Assembly (NCBI GenBank): GCA_024401865.1
Contig: JAKSKI010000016.1
Coordinates: forward strand, 1-32,228
DNA length: 32,228 nucleotides
Reading direction: 5' to 3'
Source: Bacteroidales bacterium
GTDB lineage: Bacteria; Bacteroidota; Bacteroidia; Bacteroidales; UBA932
The notes beneath the pieces were generated by a model. That model saw nothing but the letters and a program-made list of their open reading frames with translations, made no database searches and was not told the DNA's origin. Both the position numbers and the translations under genes were made by a program. Shown in pieces: positions 22,893-31,337 of the stretch (position 1 is the stretch's first letter; each line of letters begins with the position of its first letter).

Positions 22893-23435
22893 ATGAAAAC
22901 CTTAGTTATAGTTGATCTTCAGAAGGATTTCTATAGCCCTGAAGGCAGTCTGTACGTAAAAGGGGCCGAATCTCTGCCAAGCAGGATAGCATCTCTCATA
23001 CCTGATTACGACAATATATACCTGACCCTCGACTGGCATCCGCTCAACCATTGTTCGTTCAAGGAAAACGGAGGCATATGGCCCGTTCACTGCCTCAAAT
23101 ACAGTTGGGGGGCATCACTTCCCGATGAGGTCCTGTCCGTAATCGATCCCGGCAGGCAGAGAGTGTCCTATTATCACAAGGGAGACCGGTCCTACGAGGA
23201 AGAGTATGCAGCATACAATGCCATTACCGACAACCAGCTCAAGAGTTTCCGCGACAGCGAAGAGATAGATGTCTGCGGGCTTTGCGGCGATTATTGCGTA
23301 GGACTTACGGTCAAAAGGCTCGTCGATCTCGGACTCGGGGACAAGATTGTCATCCTCAAGGATCTGACAGGCTCCATCGACGGCGGTGCCGTTCTGGACG
23401 GCATCATTTCCGAATTGGGCCTAAAAGTAAGATAG
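22893..23435 (+). CDS. pncA: Nicotinamidase (isochorismatase family)
   Basis: Hydrolyses nicotinamide to nicotinate and ammonia for NAD salvage. The 180-residue product has the catalytic triad D8 (IVDLQKDF), K96 (YYHKGDR) and C135 (CGDYCVG), and the metal-site residues D47 and H49 in DWHP and H66 in WPVHC. ATG 22893 was chosen because it fits the family N-terminus (MKTLVIVDLQ); the 28 codons upstream include the promoter. The start lies only four bases from the -7 box. The Omp85-type barrel gene follows after 28 bases. Confidence 0.95.
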   Translation: MKTLVIVDLQKDFYSPEGSLYVKGAESLPSRIASLIPDYDNIYLTLDWHPLNHCSFKENGGIWPVHCLKYSWGASLPDEVLSVIDPGRQRVSYYHKGDRSYEEEYAAYNAITDNQLKSFRDSEEIDVCGLCGDYCVGLTVKRLVDLGLGDKIVILKDLTGSIDGGAVLDGIISELGLKVR

Positions 23436-23463
23436 ACTCGTATTAAACCAAAACCATACAATT

Positions 23464-24819
23464 ATGAAAAAGATGCTTCTGATTGCAGTCGCACTGCTCG
23501 CAGGCGCTGCCCTGTATTCCCAGGACAAGAAGGACATCGTCAAGACCGGTTGGAATCTCGGACCTCTGCCCGCAATCGCCTATGATGCCGACAAGGGCCT
23601 TCAACTCGGAGCCGTCCTTCAATTGTTCGATTACGGAAACGGCACCAATTATCCCAATTATGACTCCAAGATTTACCTTGAGTATTCATATTTCACCAAA
23701 GGTTCGCATCTGATACAGGCGAGATATGACAACAAGGAGCTGATTCCCGGCGTGCGATGGAGTTCCACGGTGCGCGTCAATCTTGACAAGGCATTCGATT
23801 TCTATGGCTTCAACGGCTACGGAACCTACTACGACAATGTCCGTATAGCCAAGGGACTGGACAAAGGCAGCAGCGACCCCATCTTCTCCCCGTTCTACAA
23901 GTACAGCCGCAACGAGGTGCGTTTCAAGACCGATTTCCTCGGCATCATAACGCCTGGTTTAAGGTGGGAGGCCGGCCTGTTCTTCGATTACTACAAGCTC
24001 GGCTCCATAGATTATGACAATATCAACAAAGGCAAGTCGGAAGAGAAGAAGTTCCCTACGGACATGAAGACTCTGTACGACGTTTACAAAGAGTCGGGAA
24101 TTGTATCCGAGGCTGAGAGAGACGGCGGATATGCGGGAGGATTAAGGGCTGGTCTCGTATATGATTCACGCGACAAGGAGGGAGCGCCTTCCCGCGGAAT
24201 CTGGGCCGAAGGCCACGTCACCGCCGCGCTGCCCGGCATTTCAAAGATCCAGTATTACAAATATTCGCTTACCTGGAGGCACTATGTCCCCATAGTCAGC
24301 AATGATGTCCTGACCTTCGCTTACAGGCTCAACTATGAGGGGACCTTCGGCAACAGCGCCCCTTTCTACGCTCTCTCCTATATCACCAATATGGGTGAGA
24401 AATGTGATTTCGAAGGAATGGGAGGATACCAGACCGTGCGTGGTATCATGCGCAACAGGGTGGTGGGCCTGGATATGGCCACATACACGGCCGAGCTCCG
24501 CTGGCGCTTCGTCAAGTTCCCTCTGTGGAACCAGAACATCGCGCTGGCCCTGAATGCGTTCAGTGACGGCTCGATGGTCACCAAGGGCATCGACATCTCC
24601 CGGCTCAAGGCCCTTTCGGGATTCCCTGTGCCTGTTTACGGAGAGCCGAAAGACACACCCCACATCACCTTCGGCGCCGGCTTCCGCTTCATAATGAACG
24701 AGAATTTCATCGTGGCGGCAGAGTATGGTACGCCTCTGACTCATCTGCTGAAGAACAGCCCCTTGCACGATCAGGACGGAACGGGTGCATTCTACGTCAA
24801 CGTAGGCTATCTTTTCTAG
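23464..24819 (+). CDS. Omp85/BamA-type outer membrane barrel without POTRA domains
   Basis: 451 residues with a signal peptide ending near residue 19 (ALYSQ). The remainder looks like 16 amphipathic strands starting GWNLGPLPAIAYDADKGLQ and ending in FYVNVGYLF with a C-terminal Phe, the BAM recognition signal. GGYQTVRGIMRNR (R326, G327) fits the (V/I)RG(F/Y) loop-6 motif of the Omp85 superfamily. DSRDKEGAPSRGIWAE matches the conserved DxRxxxxxPxxG strand of the surface-antigen domain. POTRA repeats are lacking, as in patatin-associated or lone barrels. Possible roles are a channel or lipid/protein translocation; no substrate is indicated. Confidence 0.88.
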   Translation: MKKMLLIAVALLAGAALYSQDKKDIVKTGWNLGPLPAIAYDADKGLQLGAVLQLFDYGNGTNYPNYDSKIYLEYSYFTKGSHLIQARYDNKELIPGVRWSSTVRVNLDKAFDFYGFNGYGTYYDNVRIAKGLDKGSSDPIFSPFYKYSRNEVRFKTDFLGIITPGLRWEAGLFFDYYKLGSIDYDNINKGKSEEKKFPTDMKTLYDVYKESGIVSEAERDGGYAGGLRAGLVYDSRDKEGAPSRGIWAEGHVTAALPGISKIQYYKYSLTWRHYVPIVSNDVLTFAYRLNYEGTFGNSAPFYALSYITNMGEKCDFEGMGGYQTVRGIMRNRVVGLDMATYTAELRWRFVKFPLWNQNIALALNAFSDGSMVTKGIDISRLKALSGFPVPVYGEPKDTPHITFGAGFRFIMNENFIVAAEYGTPLTHLLKNSPLHDQDGTGAFYVNVGYLF

Positions 24820-24862
24820 ACCGGACGGCAGGGGAGACTGCCTGTCCCATACTTGCTGAAGG

Positions 24863-26194
24863 ATGAGCAATAGTGAAGGAATTGATTTCGGGAATGGTAG
24901 GGTAGGCTCTCTGTTCGTAAAGGTACTGGTCCCCACTCTTCTGGGACTGACTTTCAGTTCTCTGTTCCTGCTTGTGGACGGCATTTTCGTGGGCCACGGC
25001 ATAGGAAGTGAGGGGCTTGCTGCGGTAAACATAGTGATGCCAATATTCACGATGGCGACCGGTATCGGTATGATGTTCGCCATCGGTTCCTCCGTAGTCG
25101 CTGCCATTCATCTGGCCCAGGACAACATTATGGCGGCGCGTCAGGTGGTGACCCAGGCATTTGTCTCCGTGCTGGCGCTGGGGGCGCTGCTTGCCCTGAT
25201 TCTGTACGCCGCTCCGGACAGGATTCTGAGTCTGCTGGGAGCCGAAGGGCCGCTGATGGACAGATGCCGCGAGTATTATATGTGGTTTGCGCCCTGCGGT
25301 CTCTGCGTCATGGTCCAGATAGTGTCTCAGTTCATCATCAGACTGGACGGAAATCCCAATTATTCGGGACTTGTTGAGGTGGTGCCTGCCTGTGTCAATA
25401 TCTTTCTTGACTGGTTGTTCATATTCCCTATGGGATGGGGACTGATGGGCGCCGCGTTTGCAACGAGCCTCGGCAGTTTCATCGGAGTACTGATGTCGTT
25501 GTGGTATTTCGCCGGGCGCAGCAGAGTGCTGTCCCTGACCGGCAGCGCTTTCAATTCGAGGATAATGCGCAATGTGGCCAATATGATGAGGCTGGGTTTT
25601 TCGGGATTTCTGGGCGAGCTGTCGATGTCAGTCCTGACGATCATGGGCAACTATTCCTTTATGAAGATTCTCGGATATGACGGAGTGGCTTCATTCTGCA
25701 TAGCATTGTATATCTTCCCGGTTGTATATATGATTTGCGCCGCGGCGGCCCAGTCGGCACAGCCTATTGAGAGCTATAATTATGGCAAAGGCGCGTGGGA
25801 CAGGGTCAGGACAGCTCTGCGCATATCGATAATATCCTCGGTTTCCGTGGGACTTCTCCTCACCTTGCTGATCTGCTTTTTCCCGGATGCCGTCGTGTCT
25901 GTGTTCATCGATGATTCAAGTCCGGTATACGGCCTTTGTGTCAGGGGACTTCCCCTGTTCGCATTGTCGTTCGTGTTTATGGCGGTGAGCGTCTGTTCGA
26001 TAAATTATTATCAGGCGGTAGAGCGTCCCGTCAGGTCAGTGGTGCTTACATTGCTCAGGGGTATGGTGCTTCCGGTAGTCGCCTTCTCGATACTCCCTTT
26101 CTGGCTTTCGTCCGACGGATTGTGGCTGGCCGTGCCTGTCGCTGAGGCTCTCACTTTTGCCGTTCTTCTCCTGCTCCGCGCGCTGCGCGCCTGA
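24863..26194 (+). CDS. MATE-family multidrug efflux transporter
   Basis: A 443-residue inner-membrane protein with about 12 hydrophobic helices in two similar halves. The first half begins VLVPTLLGLTFSSLFLLVDGIFVGHGIGSEGLAAVNIVMPIF, the classic MATE opening with conserved Asp and GxxGLAAxN. The second half opens at MRLGFSGFLGELSMSVLTIMGNYSF with a parallel pattern. The drive ion (sodium or proton) and substrates cannot be determined; the sequence is of the DinF/NorM-like Bacteroidetes type. It starts 43 bases after the barrel gene without a clear promoter of its own. Confidence 0.93.
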   Translation: MSNSEGIDFGNGRVGSLFVKVLVPTLLGLTFSSLFLLVDGIFVGHGIGSEGLAAVNIVMPIFTMATGIGMMFAIGSSVVAAIHLAQDNIMAARQVVTQAFVSVLALGALLALILYAAPDRILSLLGAEGPLMDRCREYYMWFAPCGLCVMVQIVSQFIIRLDGNPNYSGLVEVVPACVNIFLDWLFIFPMGWGLMGAAFATSLGSFIGVLMSLWYFAGRSRVLSLTGSAFNSRIMRNVANMMRLGFSGFLGELSMSVLTIMGNYSFMKILGYDGVASFCIALYIFPVVYMICAAAAQSAQPIESYNYGKGAWDRVRTALRISIISSVSVGLLLTLLICFFPDAVVSVFIDDSSPVYGLCVRGLPLFALSFVFMAVSVCSINYYQAVERPVRSVVLTLLRGMVLPVVAFSILPFWLSSDGLWLAVPVAEALTFAVLLLLRALRA

Positions 26195-26295
26195 CCTGCG
26201 GCCCGTTCCTGTAAATCCGGAGTATATTTGTCAGGTGTTCGGAAATGCTATCTGCTTTTATGGAAGCAAATGTTAGGACTATACAATGGATTTAT

Positions 26296-26303
26296 TACAT
26301 TTG
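26296..26303 (+). promoter_or_regulatory. -7 box of the metallophosphoesterase gene
   Basis: TACATTTG is a perfect TAnnTTTG, 26 bases before ATG 26330. A second perfect match (TATATTTG, 26223-26230) lies upstream, so two start sites are possible. Neither has a -33 TTTG at proper spacing. The 135-base gap holds nothing else recognisable. Confidence 0.5.
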
Positions 26304-26329
26304 TATGATTGAAAATTTTGTCTCAAGTG

Positions 26330-27256
26330 ATGGATAGAAGACAATTTTTGGGAGGATTGGCCGCTGCCGGCGGCCTGCTCATCGCCGGCGGTACCGGTAT
26401 AGCCGATGCCGCGCCAAAACGTCCCGGATCACCGAAGCGCCTCAAGGATGAGGATACGGTCGTCCTGATTTCCGACCTGCATACAAACCCTTCCGGATAT
26501 CAGGCGGACAAACTCCGTCTTGTCGTCGATGACATACTCAAGATGAGGCCTCTACCCCGTGCAGTCCTCATTTTCGGTGACATCGCCTATCTTTCCGGGA
26601 AGGTCGAAGAGTACCGGATGGCTCGCGAAATCCTCAATCCTCTTGCCGCCGCAGGCATAAGCCTGAACTTCGGTATGGGCAATCACGACAGACGCGAGGA
26701 GTTCTCCAGTGTTTTCCCCGAATATGCTGCCAATTCGCTCGTGCCCGACAGGCTCGTGCATATCGTAGAAGGTCCGTATGCCGACATCATTATGCTCGAC
26801 TCCCTTCAGCAGGGTGAGGACAAGAGTACCTGGATTACCGAGGGAGCCATAGACCCGCTGCAGCGTGAATGGCTCCGCTCTGTGACAGCGTCATACCAAA
26901 AGCCGTTTTTTGTGGCAGCACATCATCCTCTGGACGAGACCCTCATAGGCGATATGCTTGTCAAATGTCCCAACTGCGCCGGATATCTGTACGGCCATCT
27001 TCACAAGTGGATAAATGATTGGGACCATATGAATTGGAGAGACAAACGGATAATGCCCATATTGTGTCTGCCGTCCACCGGACACTACGGAGACATAGGA
27101 TATGTCGTGCTGGGAATGGGAAGACACGAGGCGGTAGCCCGGCTTGTCCAGTCTGATTTCTACTTCCCCAAGCCCGCTCCCTCCGATCAGAGACCCGTGC
27201 TCTGGGAAAGGATGATGCAGAAGAACGCCGGCGCCGAGTTCTTCTTTGAGTATTAG
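26330..27256 (+). CDS. Tat-exported calcineurin-like metallophosphoesterase
   Basis: 308 residues from ATG 26330, chosen because it begins MDRRQFLGGLAAAGG, a twin-arginine signal; upstream TTG 26309 or GTG 26327 would add a few residues. The metallophosphatase motifs follow in order: LISDLH, LIFGDIAYL, GMGNHDRREE, AAHHPLD and YLYGHLH, giving a complete two-metal site. Export through Tat suggests folding with metals in the cytoplasm and work in the periplasm. The substrate (phosphomonoester, diester or nucleotide) is unknown. It converges with the GH38 gene 35 bases downstream. Confidence 0.93.
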   Translation: MDRRQFLGGLAAAGGLLIAGGTGIADAAPKRPGSPKRLKDEDTVVLISDLHTNPSGYQADKLRLVVDDILKMRPLPRAVLIFGDIAYLSGKVEEYRMAREILNPLAAAGISLNFGMGNHDRREEFSSVFPEYAANSLVPDRLVHIVEGPYADIIMLDSLQQGEDKSTWITEGAIDPLQREWLRSVTASYQKPFFVAAHHPLDETLIGDMLVKCPNCAGYLYGHLHKWINDWDHMNWRDKRIMPILCLPSTGHYGDIGYVVLGMGRHEAVARLVQSDFYFPKPAPSDQRPVLWERMMQKNAGAEFFFEY

Positions 27257-27291
27257 ATTCATCCGTAATATCGAAACTGGTCAACAGGCCC

Positions 27292-29883
27292 TTACACTTT
27301 CACAATCACGAAGACGTTGTCGTACGGGCGGAGCGCAAGGCGCTTCAGACGGCGGCCACGGGCATTCTCGAGGGCGTCAGCCTTTTTGAACCTCAATGTC
27401 TTTCCGTCCCGTTTGAGCTCGAGCGTGGCATTGACCCCCGAGGTCTCGCGAATCTGCAGAATCAGGTGACCTTTTTTGCGGGCCGGAGCCATTGACGTTA
27501 TCATCACACCTTCGGCTTGGATCTGAAGACAGGATTTCTCGTTGGGATTGTCATCGGACCTGCCCTGGGGCAGGACGCGCCCGTACGGCCGTACTCTGTC
27601 GCCCAGTGCGAAGGTCAGGGCTTTGGTGTCGGAGTTGTCAGGGCTGGAGCTGATGGTGTAGTTCCACTGTATTTCTCCTCCCTGTGAAGCACGGAAGTTG
27701 GTTGTCCAGTAATTGTTCAGCACCCAAGAGAAGGCGTGGGCCTTCGTATATTGCTTCTGGTATTGGAATTCGCCTTCAAGTAGATTCCCGAGCTGTACGA
27801 GCGGCACTTCTTCTGAAGACAGCAGCGCCTGATATCCGTCGGAACGCGCGGCCGCGAAATTCTGGATGGTGTTCCATCCGCTGGCCGTACCTTCAAGCTG
27901 ATTTTCGCCCGGGCGGACGAAGCCTCCCTGAACATCAAAAGTGAGGCGGTCACCGGCGAAAGGGAAAGCCACATAGTAGGATGCGGGCCGGGGATCGGGG
28001 ACAGGCCGCATTGCATAACAGAGTTCGATGCGCGGCTCGTCATTGTATAGTCTGATCTCACAGCTGAAACCGTGTTCGGACAGACCGTCTGCATTGCCGC
28101 TCAGGCAGATGCTCCTGTAGAGAGCTCCATTCGCACCGGGCTTGACGACAACGTCCCTGACGCTGGTGCGTGAGAGTCCGTGGTATGTGTGATGGGATAT
28201 GTTCCGCCTGTCTGAGAGGGTTTCGTAGATAAGCTGGCCTGCCGCCCATTCGGAACTCGGGTCAAGCATTTCGCGCCCGGCTGTCTTGTCATAGATGCTG
28301 CCGATTCCTCCTCTTGCAGGATCGATTTCGATGCGGTAGAAATCATTTTCGAGAGACGCAGTCTCCGTGGCCTGGGGGATATCATTCTTCTCACCGCCAG
28401 GAATGATGCGGTAGGTGCGGTAGCCGAGCGAAGGCAGGTTCTTCACATACATCCTGTAATATGCGCCTTCCCGCAGGGAGGAGAGGACCTGGAAGCTTGC
28501 CTCGTTCCCTTTATCATCGACAATACGGCAGCAGGAATCCTTGGGGAGAAGTTCGTAGTCCGCATAAACGTCGCAGTAGGCATCCCTTTGCCAGGCGAGC
28601 GGATTGAAGAAGGTGATGGTCGGCTCGGCACAGCGGTGGATATGGGTCTGAAGCAGGCCGCCGGCCGTCTCATAAAGCATCTTTGCACGCTTCTGGGCTG
28701 TCCAGGCATATGAACCCTTGCAAGCCCACTGCAGTTCCGTCTGGTAACAACTGGGGTCGCTGATTGCCTTGCGGTACCCGAAGGTGTGCTCGTCGTAGAA
28801 GAGCAGATTGTTGTGGACCTCTTCGATTTGGGCTGTTACGCCTTTCGGAAGCCTGGAACCGAGCATCTCTGCCATAGAGAGCAGGGCCTGATTGGAGAGC
28901 ATATCAGCCTGGGTCCTGCGGGCTTCGCCGGTCTCCCGCATCGCCGAACCGAAACCATCGGTCCACCAGTCGGGATATGCGGCCCTGTAGACGGGCAATT
29001 CGTCCGAATGTTCCAGGACTATGCGGTCCACGAACTCGTGCGCCGTAGCCGAGCGGAGTTTGGGCCATTCGTGAGTTTCGTTCCACTCCCTTATGAGAGT
29101 GCATATCCTGTATGATGGGGGAGCGTTGTCCGTGAAGACGCCGACATATTGCAATCCTATCTCGCTGAAAGGGTAGCCTGCATCTTCGAGGGATTCGAGA
29201 TAGTCGAGCAGCTGCCGCTCAAATACTTCGATGCCGTCCAGTATGCCCAGTCTGTTGCCTTTGTGGTAATGTTCCGACCGGAACGCGACCAGGCTCCGAC
29301 CGGAAGGGGACTCCCATCTGAACACGGTCGGAATGCTGAACGGCTCAAGGGCGCGCTCGGTGTTTTCGCCCATCCAGAGATAATTCACTCCGATTTCGGG
29401 CAAATAGTCGGCAAGGCACCACGAAATGCCGTTCACGTCATTCTGCATTGCTCCTGAGAATGGAATGCCCCGTGCTTCGAGTTCTCTCAGTGGCAGGAGG
29501 AAATACCTCATCGAGTTCTCATCCGCAACCTCCGACATATTGAAATACATTGCCGTTACCTCAATCTGGCCGCGAGCGATACAGTCCTTCAGACGCTTCA
29601 CCTGTGCTGCCGGGCGGACTTTGACGTACTCGGTCACAGCCCAGGAGGACTCGCAGGTCCAGCGGAACTTCGCATCATCGGGATAATCCTTGGTGATGTC
29701 GCAGTATTCGATGGCATAATCGATGTAGCGCAGGTGTTCCGCAAGAATCTCGGTCTGAGGTTTGGTAAAACCGATGTCTGTATGCGTATGCTGCACAAGA
29801 TATACCGTCCAGTCACGCTTGGGAGATGCCAAGGCGCTGACCGCCACAAGAAGGGACAGTATGAAAGCGAGAGTTCTCTGCAT
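27292..29883 (-). CDS. Glycoside hydrolase family 38 alpha-mannosidase, exported
   Basis: 863 residues with a signal peptide ending near residue 20 (VSALAS). The N-terminal catalytic domain shows the metal motif QHTHTDIGFT (H34 and D36 as zinc ligands) and a candidate nucleophile D149 in AMQNDVNGISW, with FRWTCESSWAV and LFYDEHTFGYRKA providing further active-site residues. The long C-terminal half is beta-rich (about residues 400-863), including FYRIEIDPARGGIGSIYDK, as in GH38 enzymes. Likely cleaves alpha-mannosides of host or dietary glycans in the periplasm or beyond. No SusCD pair or other glycosidase is adjacent. It follows the MBL gene by 17 bases. Confidence 0.92.
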   Translation of the reverse strand: MQRTLAFILSLLVAVSALASPKRDWTVYLVQHTHTDIGFTKPQTEILAEHLRYIDYAIEYCDITKDYPDDAKFRWTCESSWAVTEYVKVRPAAQVKRLKDCIARGQIEVTAMYFNMSEVADENSMRYFLLPLRELEARGIPFSGAMQNDVNGISWCLADYLPEIGVNYLWMGENTERALEPFSIPTVFRWESPSGRSLVAFRSEHYHKGNRLGILDGIEVFERQLLDYLESLEDAGYPFSEIGLQYVGVFTDNAPPSYRICTLIREWNETHEWPKLRSATAHEFVDRIVLEHSDELPVYRAAYPDWWTDGFGSAMRETGEARRTQADMLSNQALLSMAEMLGSRLPKGVTAQIEEVHNNLLFYDEHTFGYRKAISDPSCYQTELQWACKGSYAWTAQKRAKMLYETAGGLLQTHIHRCAEPTITFFNPLAWQRDAYCDVYADYELLPKDSCCRIVDDKGNEASFQVLSSLREGAYYRMYVKNLPSLGYRTYRIIPGGEKNDIPQATETASLENDFYRIEIDPARGGIGSIYDKTAGREMLDPSSEWAAGQLIYETLSDRRNISHHTYHGLSRTSVRDVVVKPGANGALYRSICLSGNADGLSEHGFSCEIRLYNDEPRIELCYAMRPVPDPRPASYYVAFPFAGDRLTFDVQGGFVRPGENQLEGTASGWNTIQNFAAARSDGYQALLSSEEVPLVQLGNLLEGEFQYQKQYTKAHAFSWVLNNYWTTNFRASQGGEIQWNYTISSSPDNSDTKALTFALGDRVRPYGRVLPQGRSDDNPNEKSCLQIQAEGVMITSMAPARKKGHLILQIRETSGVNATLELKRDGKTLRFKKADALENARGRRLKRLALRPYDNVFVIVKV

Positions 29884-29900
29884 TATTACGGCATATCCGG

Positions 29901-30608
29901 CTATTCAAGCGGGCGGACGAGAACTTTTGTCACGTCCTTGAGGGATTCCTGGAGCGCGTCAATGTCGGTGGGGATATCGGTTCCTCCGTAGTGGTAAGGG
30001 ATGAACACTTCCGGACGGATGGTCTTCACCACATTCGCGCACTGCTCCACGGTCATAGTATAGGGCTTGTTGCAGCAGATAAAGGCGATATCAATGTCCT
30101 TTATGGCAAGTACGTCCTCATTGTCTTCCGTGTCACCGGAAATATAGATGCGCTTGCCTGCAACGGTGATGATATACCCGGCGTCGCCCCTCTCCTTCGG
30201 ATGGAAAGCGAGCTGCTCGGGGCTGATGTTGTAGGCGGGGACAGCTTCTACCGTCATACCCTCAAACGGCTCTATGGTCGTACCGACTGTCATCTGAGTG
30301 TATCCGTCAGCCTTTCCTGCAAGGATTTTAACGGCATTGGTGTCAAGATGGTCATAATGGTCGTGGGTGATCAGTATCAGGTCGGCTTTGGGTTCGCCTT
30401 CCCAGTCTATATTCTCTCCGACAGGATCCACATAGATATGCTTCCCCATAGTTTCCATTCCAATCGATGCGTGACCGTAGTATGTGAAGGTGATTTCGGT
30501 GCCGTCATCGGCCTTGAAAGTGTCCTGCGCATATTTTGATGCCTCTTTGGAGTTGCAGGATATCAGTGCGAGTGCTGCCATTGTAGCAAGGATGGTTTTG
30601 GTTGACAT
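29901..30608 (-). CDS. MBL-fold metal-dependent hydrolase, lipoprotein (UlaG-like)
   Basis: 235 residues. A lipoprotein signal ends in ALISCNSKE, so the protein is probably anchored in the envelope, which sets it apart from cytoplasmic UlaG. The metallo-beta-lactamase signature is THDHYDHLD, with further metal ligands expected in YISGDTEDNEDV and IPYHYGGTD. The YGHASIGME start is typical of the UlaG/YfhI-like branch. Substrate unknown; hydrolysis of a lactone, phosphodiester or similar is possible. It lies 17 bases upstream of GH38 and 69 bases after the GNAT gene, with a -7 box in the gap. Confidence 0.9.
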   Translation of the reverse strand: MSTKTILATMAALALISCNSKEASKYAQDTFKADDGTEITFTYYGHASIGMETMGKHIYVDPVGENIDWEGEPKADLILITHDHYDHLDTNAVKILAGKADGYTQMTVGTTIEPFEGMTVEAVPAYNISPEQLAFHPKERGDAGYIITVAGKRIYISGDTEDNEDVLAIKDIDIAFICCNKPYTMTVEQCANVVKTIRPEVFIPYHYGGTDIPTDIDALQESLKDVTKVLVRPLE

Positions 30609-30635
30609 TGTATTTGAATTTGTTTATAAACAGAC

Positions 30636-30643
30636 CAAAGATA
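30636..30643 (-). promoter_or_regulatory. -7 box before the MBL-GH38 pair
   Basis: Minus-strand TATCTTTG is a perfect TAnnTTTG, 27 bases before the ATG at 30608. A TTTG on the same strand (30677-30674) is too far away at 30 bases. Confidence 0.45.
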
Positions 30644-30677
30644 GCAATAATCCCGTATTAAAGGAAATCCGGTCAAA

Positions 30678-31199
30678 TCAGGAGAGATCCAGAACGTATA
30701 TGTAATCGTTCATATAGAATCCATTCCCGATGGGGAAATCGCCCTGCCGGTCTCGGGTCAAGCCTATATGTTCGTAGAAGCCAACCGCCCGGTTATCCCT
30801 GTTGACGTTGAGCTCTATCCGGCAACCGTCAGGATTCATTCCGTGCAGGAGAGCCTTGACGTATTCGAACATCTGCCGGCCGAGTCCGGAACGCTGGTAT
30901 TCGGGCAGCACGTACAATTTCTGAAGATGAAATCTTTTGCGCCCGTCTTCTGTCTTCCCGTCTGCTTCGAAGGATACATAGCCCACAGGGATGTTTCCGC
31001 AGTATGCGATATGGAAGGCCTTGCCCGGTGTCGCAATCTGCCTCCTCAGACTATCCTCCGAGTACATCCAGTCCATCATATATTCCATCTGCGCGGGAGA
31101 AAGGATCTCTGCGTATGTCTCCCGGAAAACGACTTCTGCCATCCCTCGGATAATGGGGATGTCTTCAATCGAAGCGGGACGTATCGTGAAGTTTGACAT
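30678..31199 (-). CDS. GNAT-family N-acetyltransferase
   Basis: 173 residues from ATG 31199 (MSNFTIRPASIEDIPII); the longer reading to 31265 would include the promoter. The acetyl-CoA motif A is LYVLPEYQRSGLGRQMFEYV, with the pyrophosphate-binding QRSGLG, followed by IELNVNRDNRAVGFYEHIGL. This is the layout of RimI/spermidine acetyltransferase-like enzymes such as PaiA relatives. The acceptor (amine, antibiotic or protein N-terminus) cannot be told. It is transcribed ahead of the MBL gene. Confidence 0.92.
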   Translation of the reverse strand: MSNFTIRPASIEDIPIIRGMAEVVFRETYAEILSPAQMEYMMDWMYSEDSLRRQIATPGKAFHIAYCGNIPVGYVSFEADGKTEDGRKRFHLQKLYVLPEYQRSGLGRQMFEYVKALLHGMNPDGCRIELNVNRDNRAVGFYEHIGLTRDRQGDFPIGNGFYMNDYIYVLDLS

Positions 31200-31216
31200 A
31201 TAGCGTAATCTGTCGG

Positions 31217-31224
31217 CAAATATA
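31217..31224 (-). promoter_or_regulatory. -7 box of the GNAT gene
   Basis: Minus-strand TATATTTG, a perfect TAnnTTTG, ends 17 bases before ATG 31199. No -33 TTTG was found at standard spacing. Confidence 0.5.
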
Positions 31225-31301
31225 ATCCATTTGGCCCGAATGGAGAAGTTTATGATTGACGGCAAGTTGTTTTTCGTAAATTCGGCAGGTCGCTGTTTTG
31301 T

Positions 31302-31332
31302 TTTGAAATCATTGGGAAAAGCATTACTTTTA
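31302..31332 (+). promoter_or_regulatory. Promoter of the orphan lipoprotein gene
   Basis: TTTG 31302-31305 and TACTTTTA 31325-31332 (one mismatch to TAnnTTTG) are 19 bases apart. The -7 box ends five bases before ATG 31338, predicting a leaderless or nearly leaderless transcript and ruling against the overlapping ATG at 31332 as start. Confidence 0.55.
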
Positions 31333-31337
31333 TGCCT

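Noticed and set aside
24824-24845. GGCAG...CTGCC hairpin after the Omp85-type barrel gene.
   Set aside because: Only five pairs and no T tract, so not a supported terminator.
26253-26268. TGCTT/AAGCA inverted repeat before the metallophosphoesterase gene.
   Set aside because: Five base pairs in an AT-rich stretch are expected by chance, and it is not tied to a promoter element.
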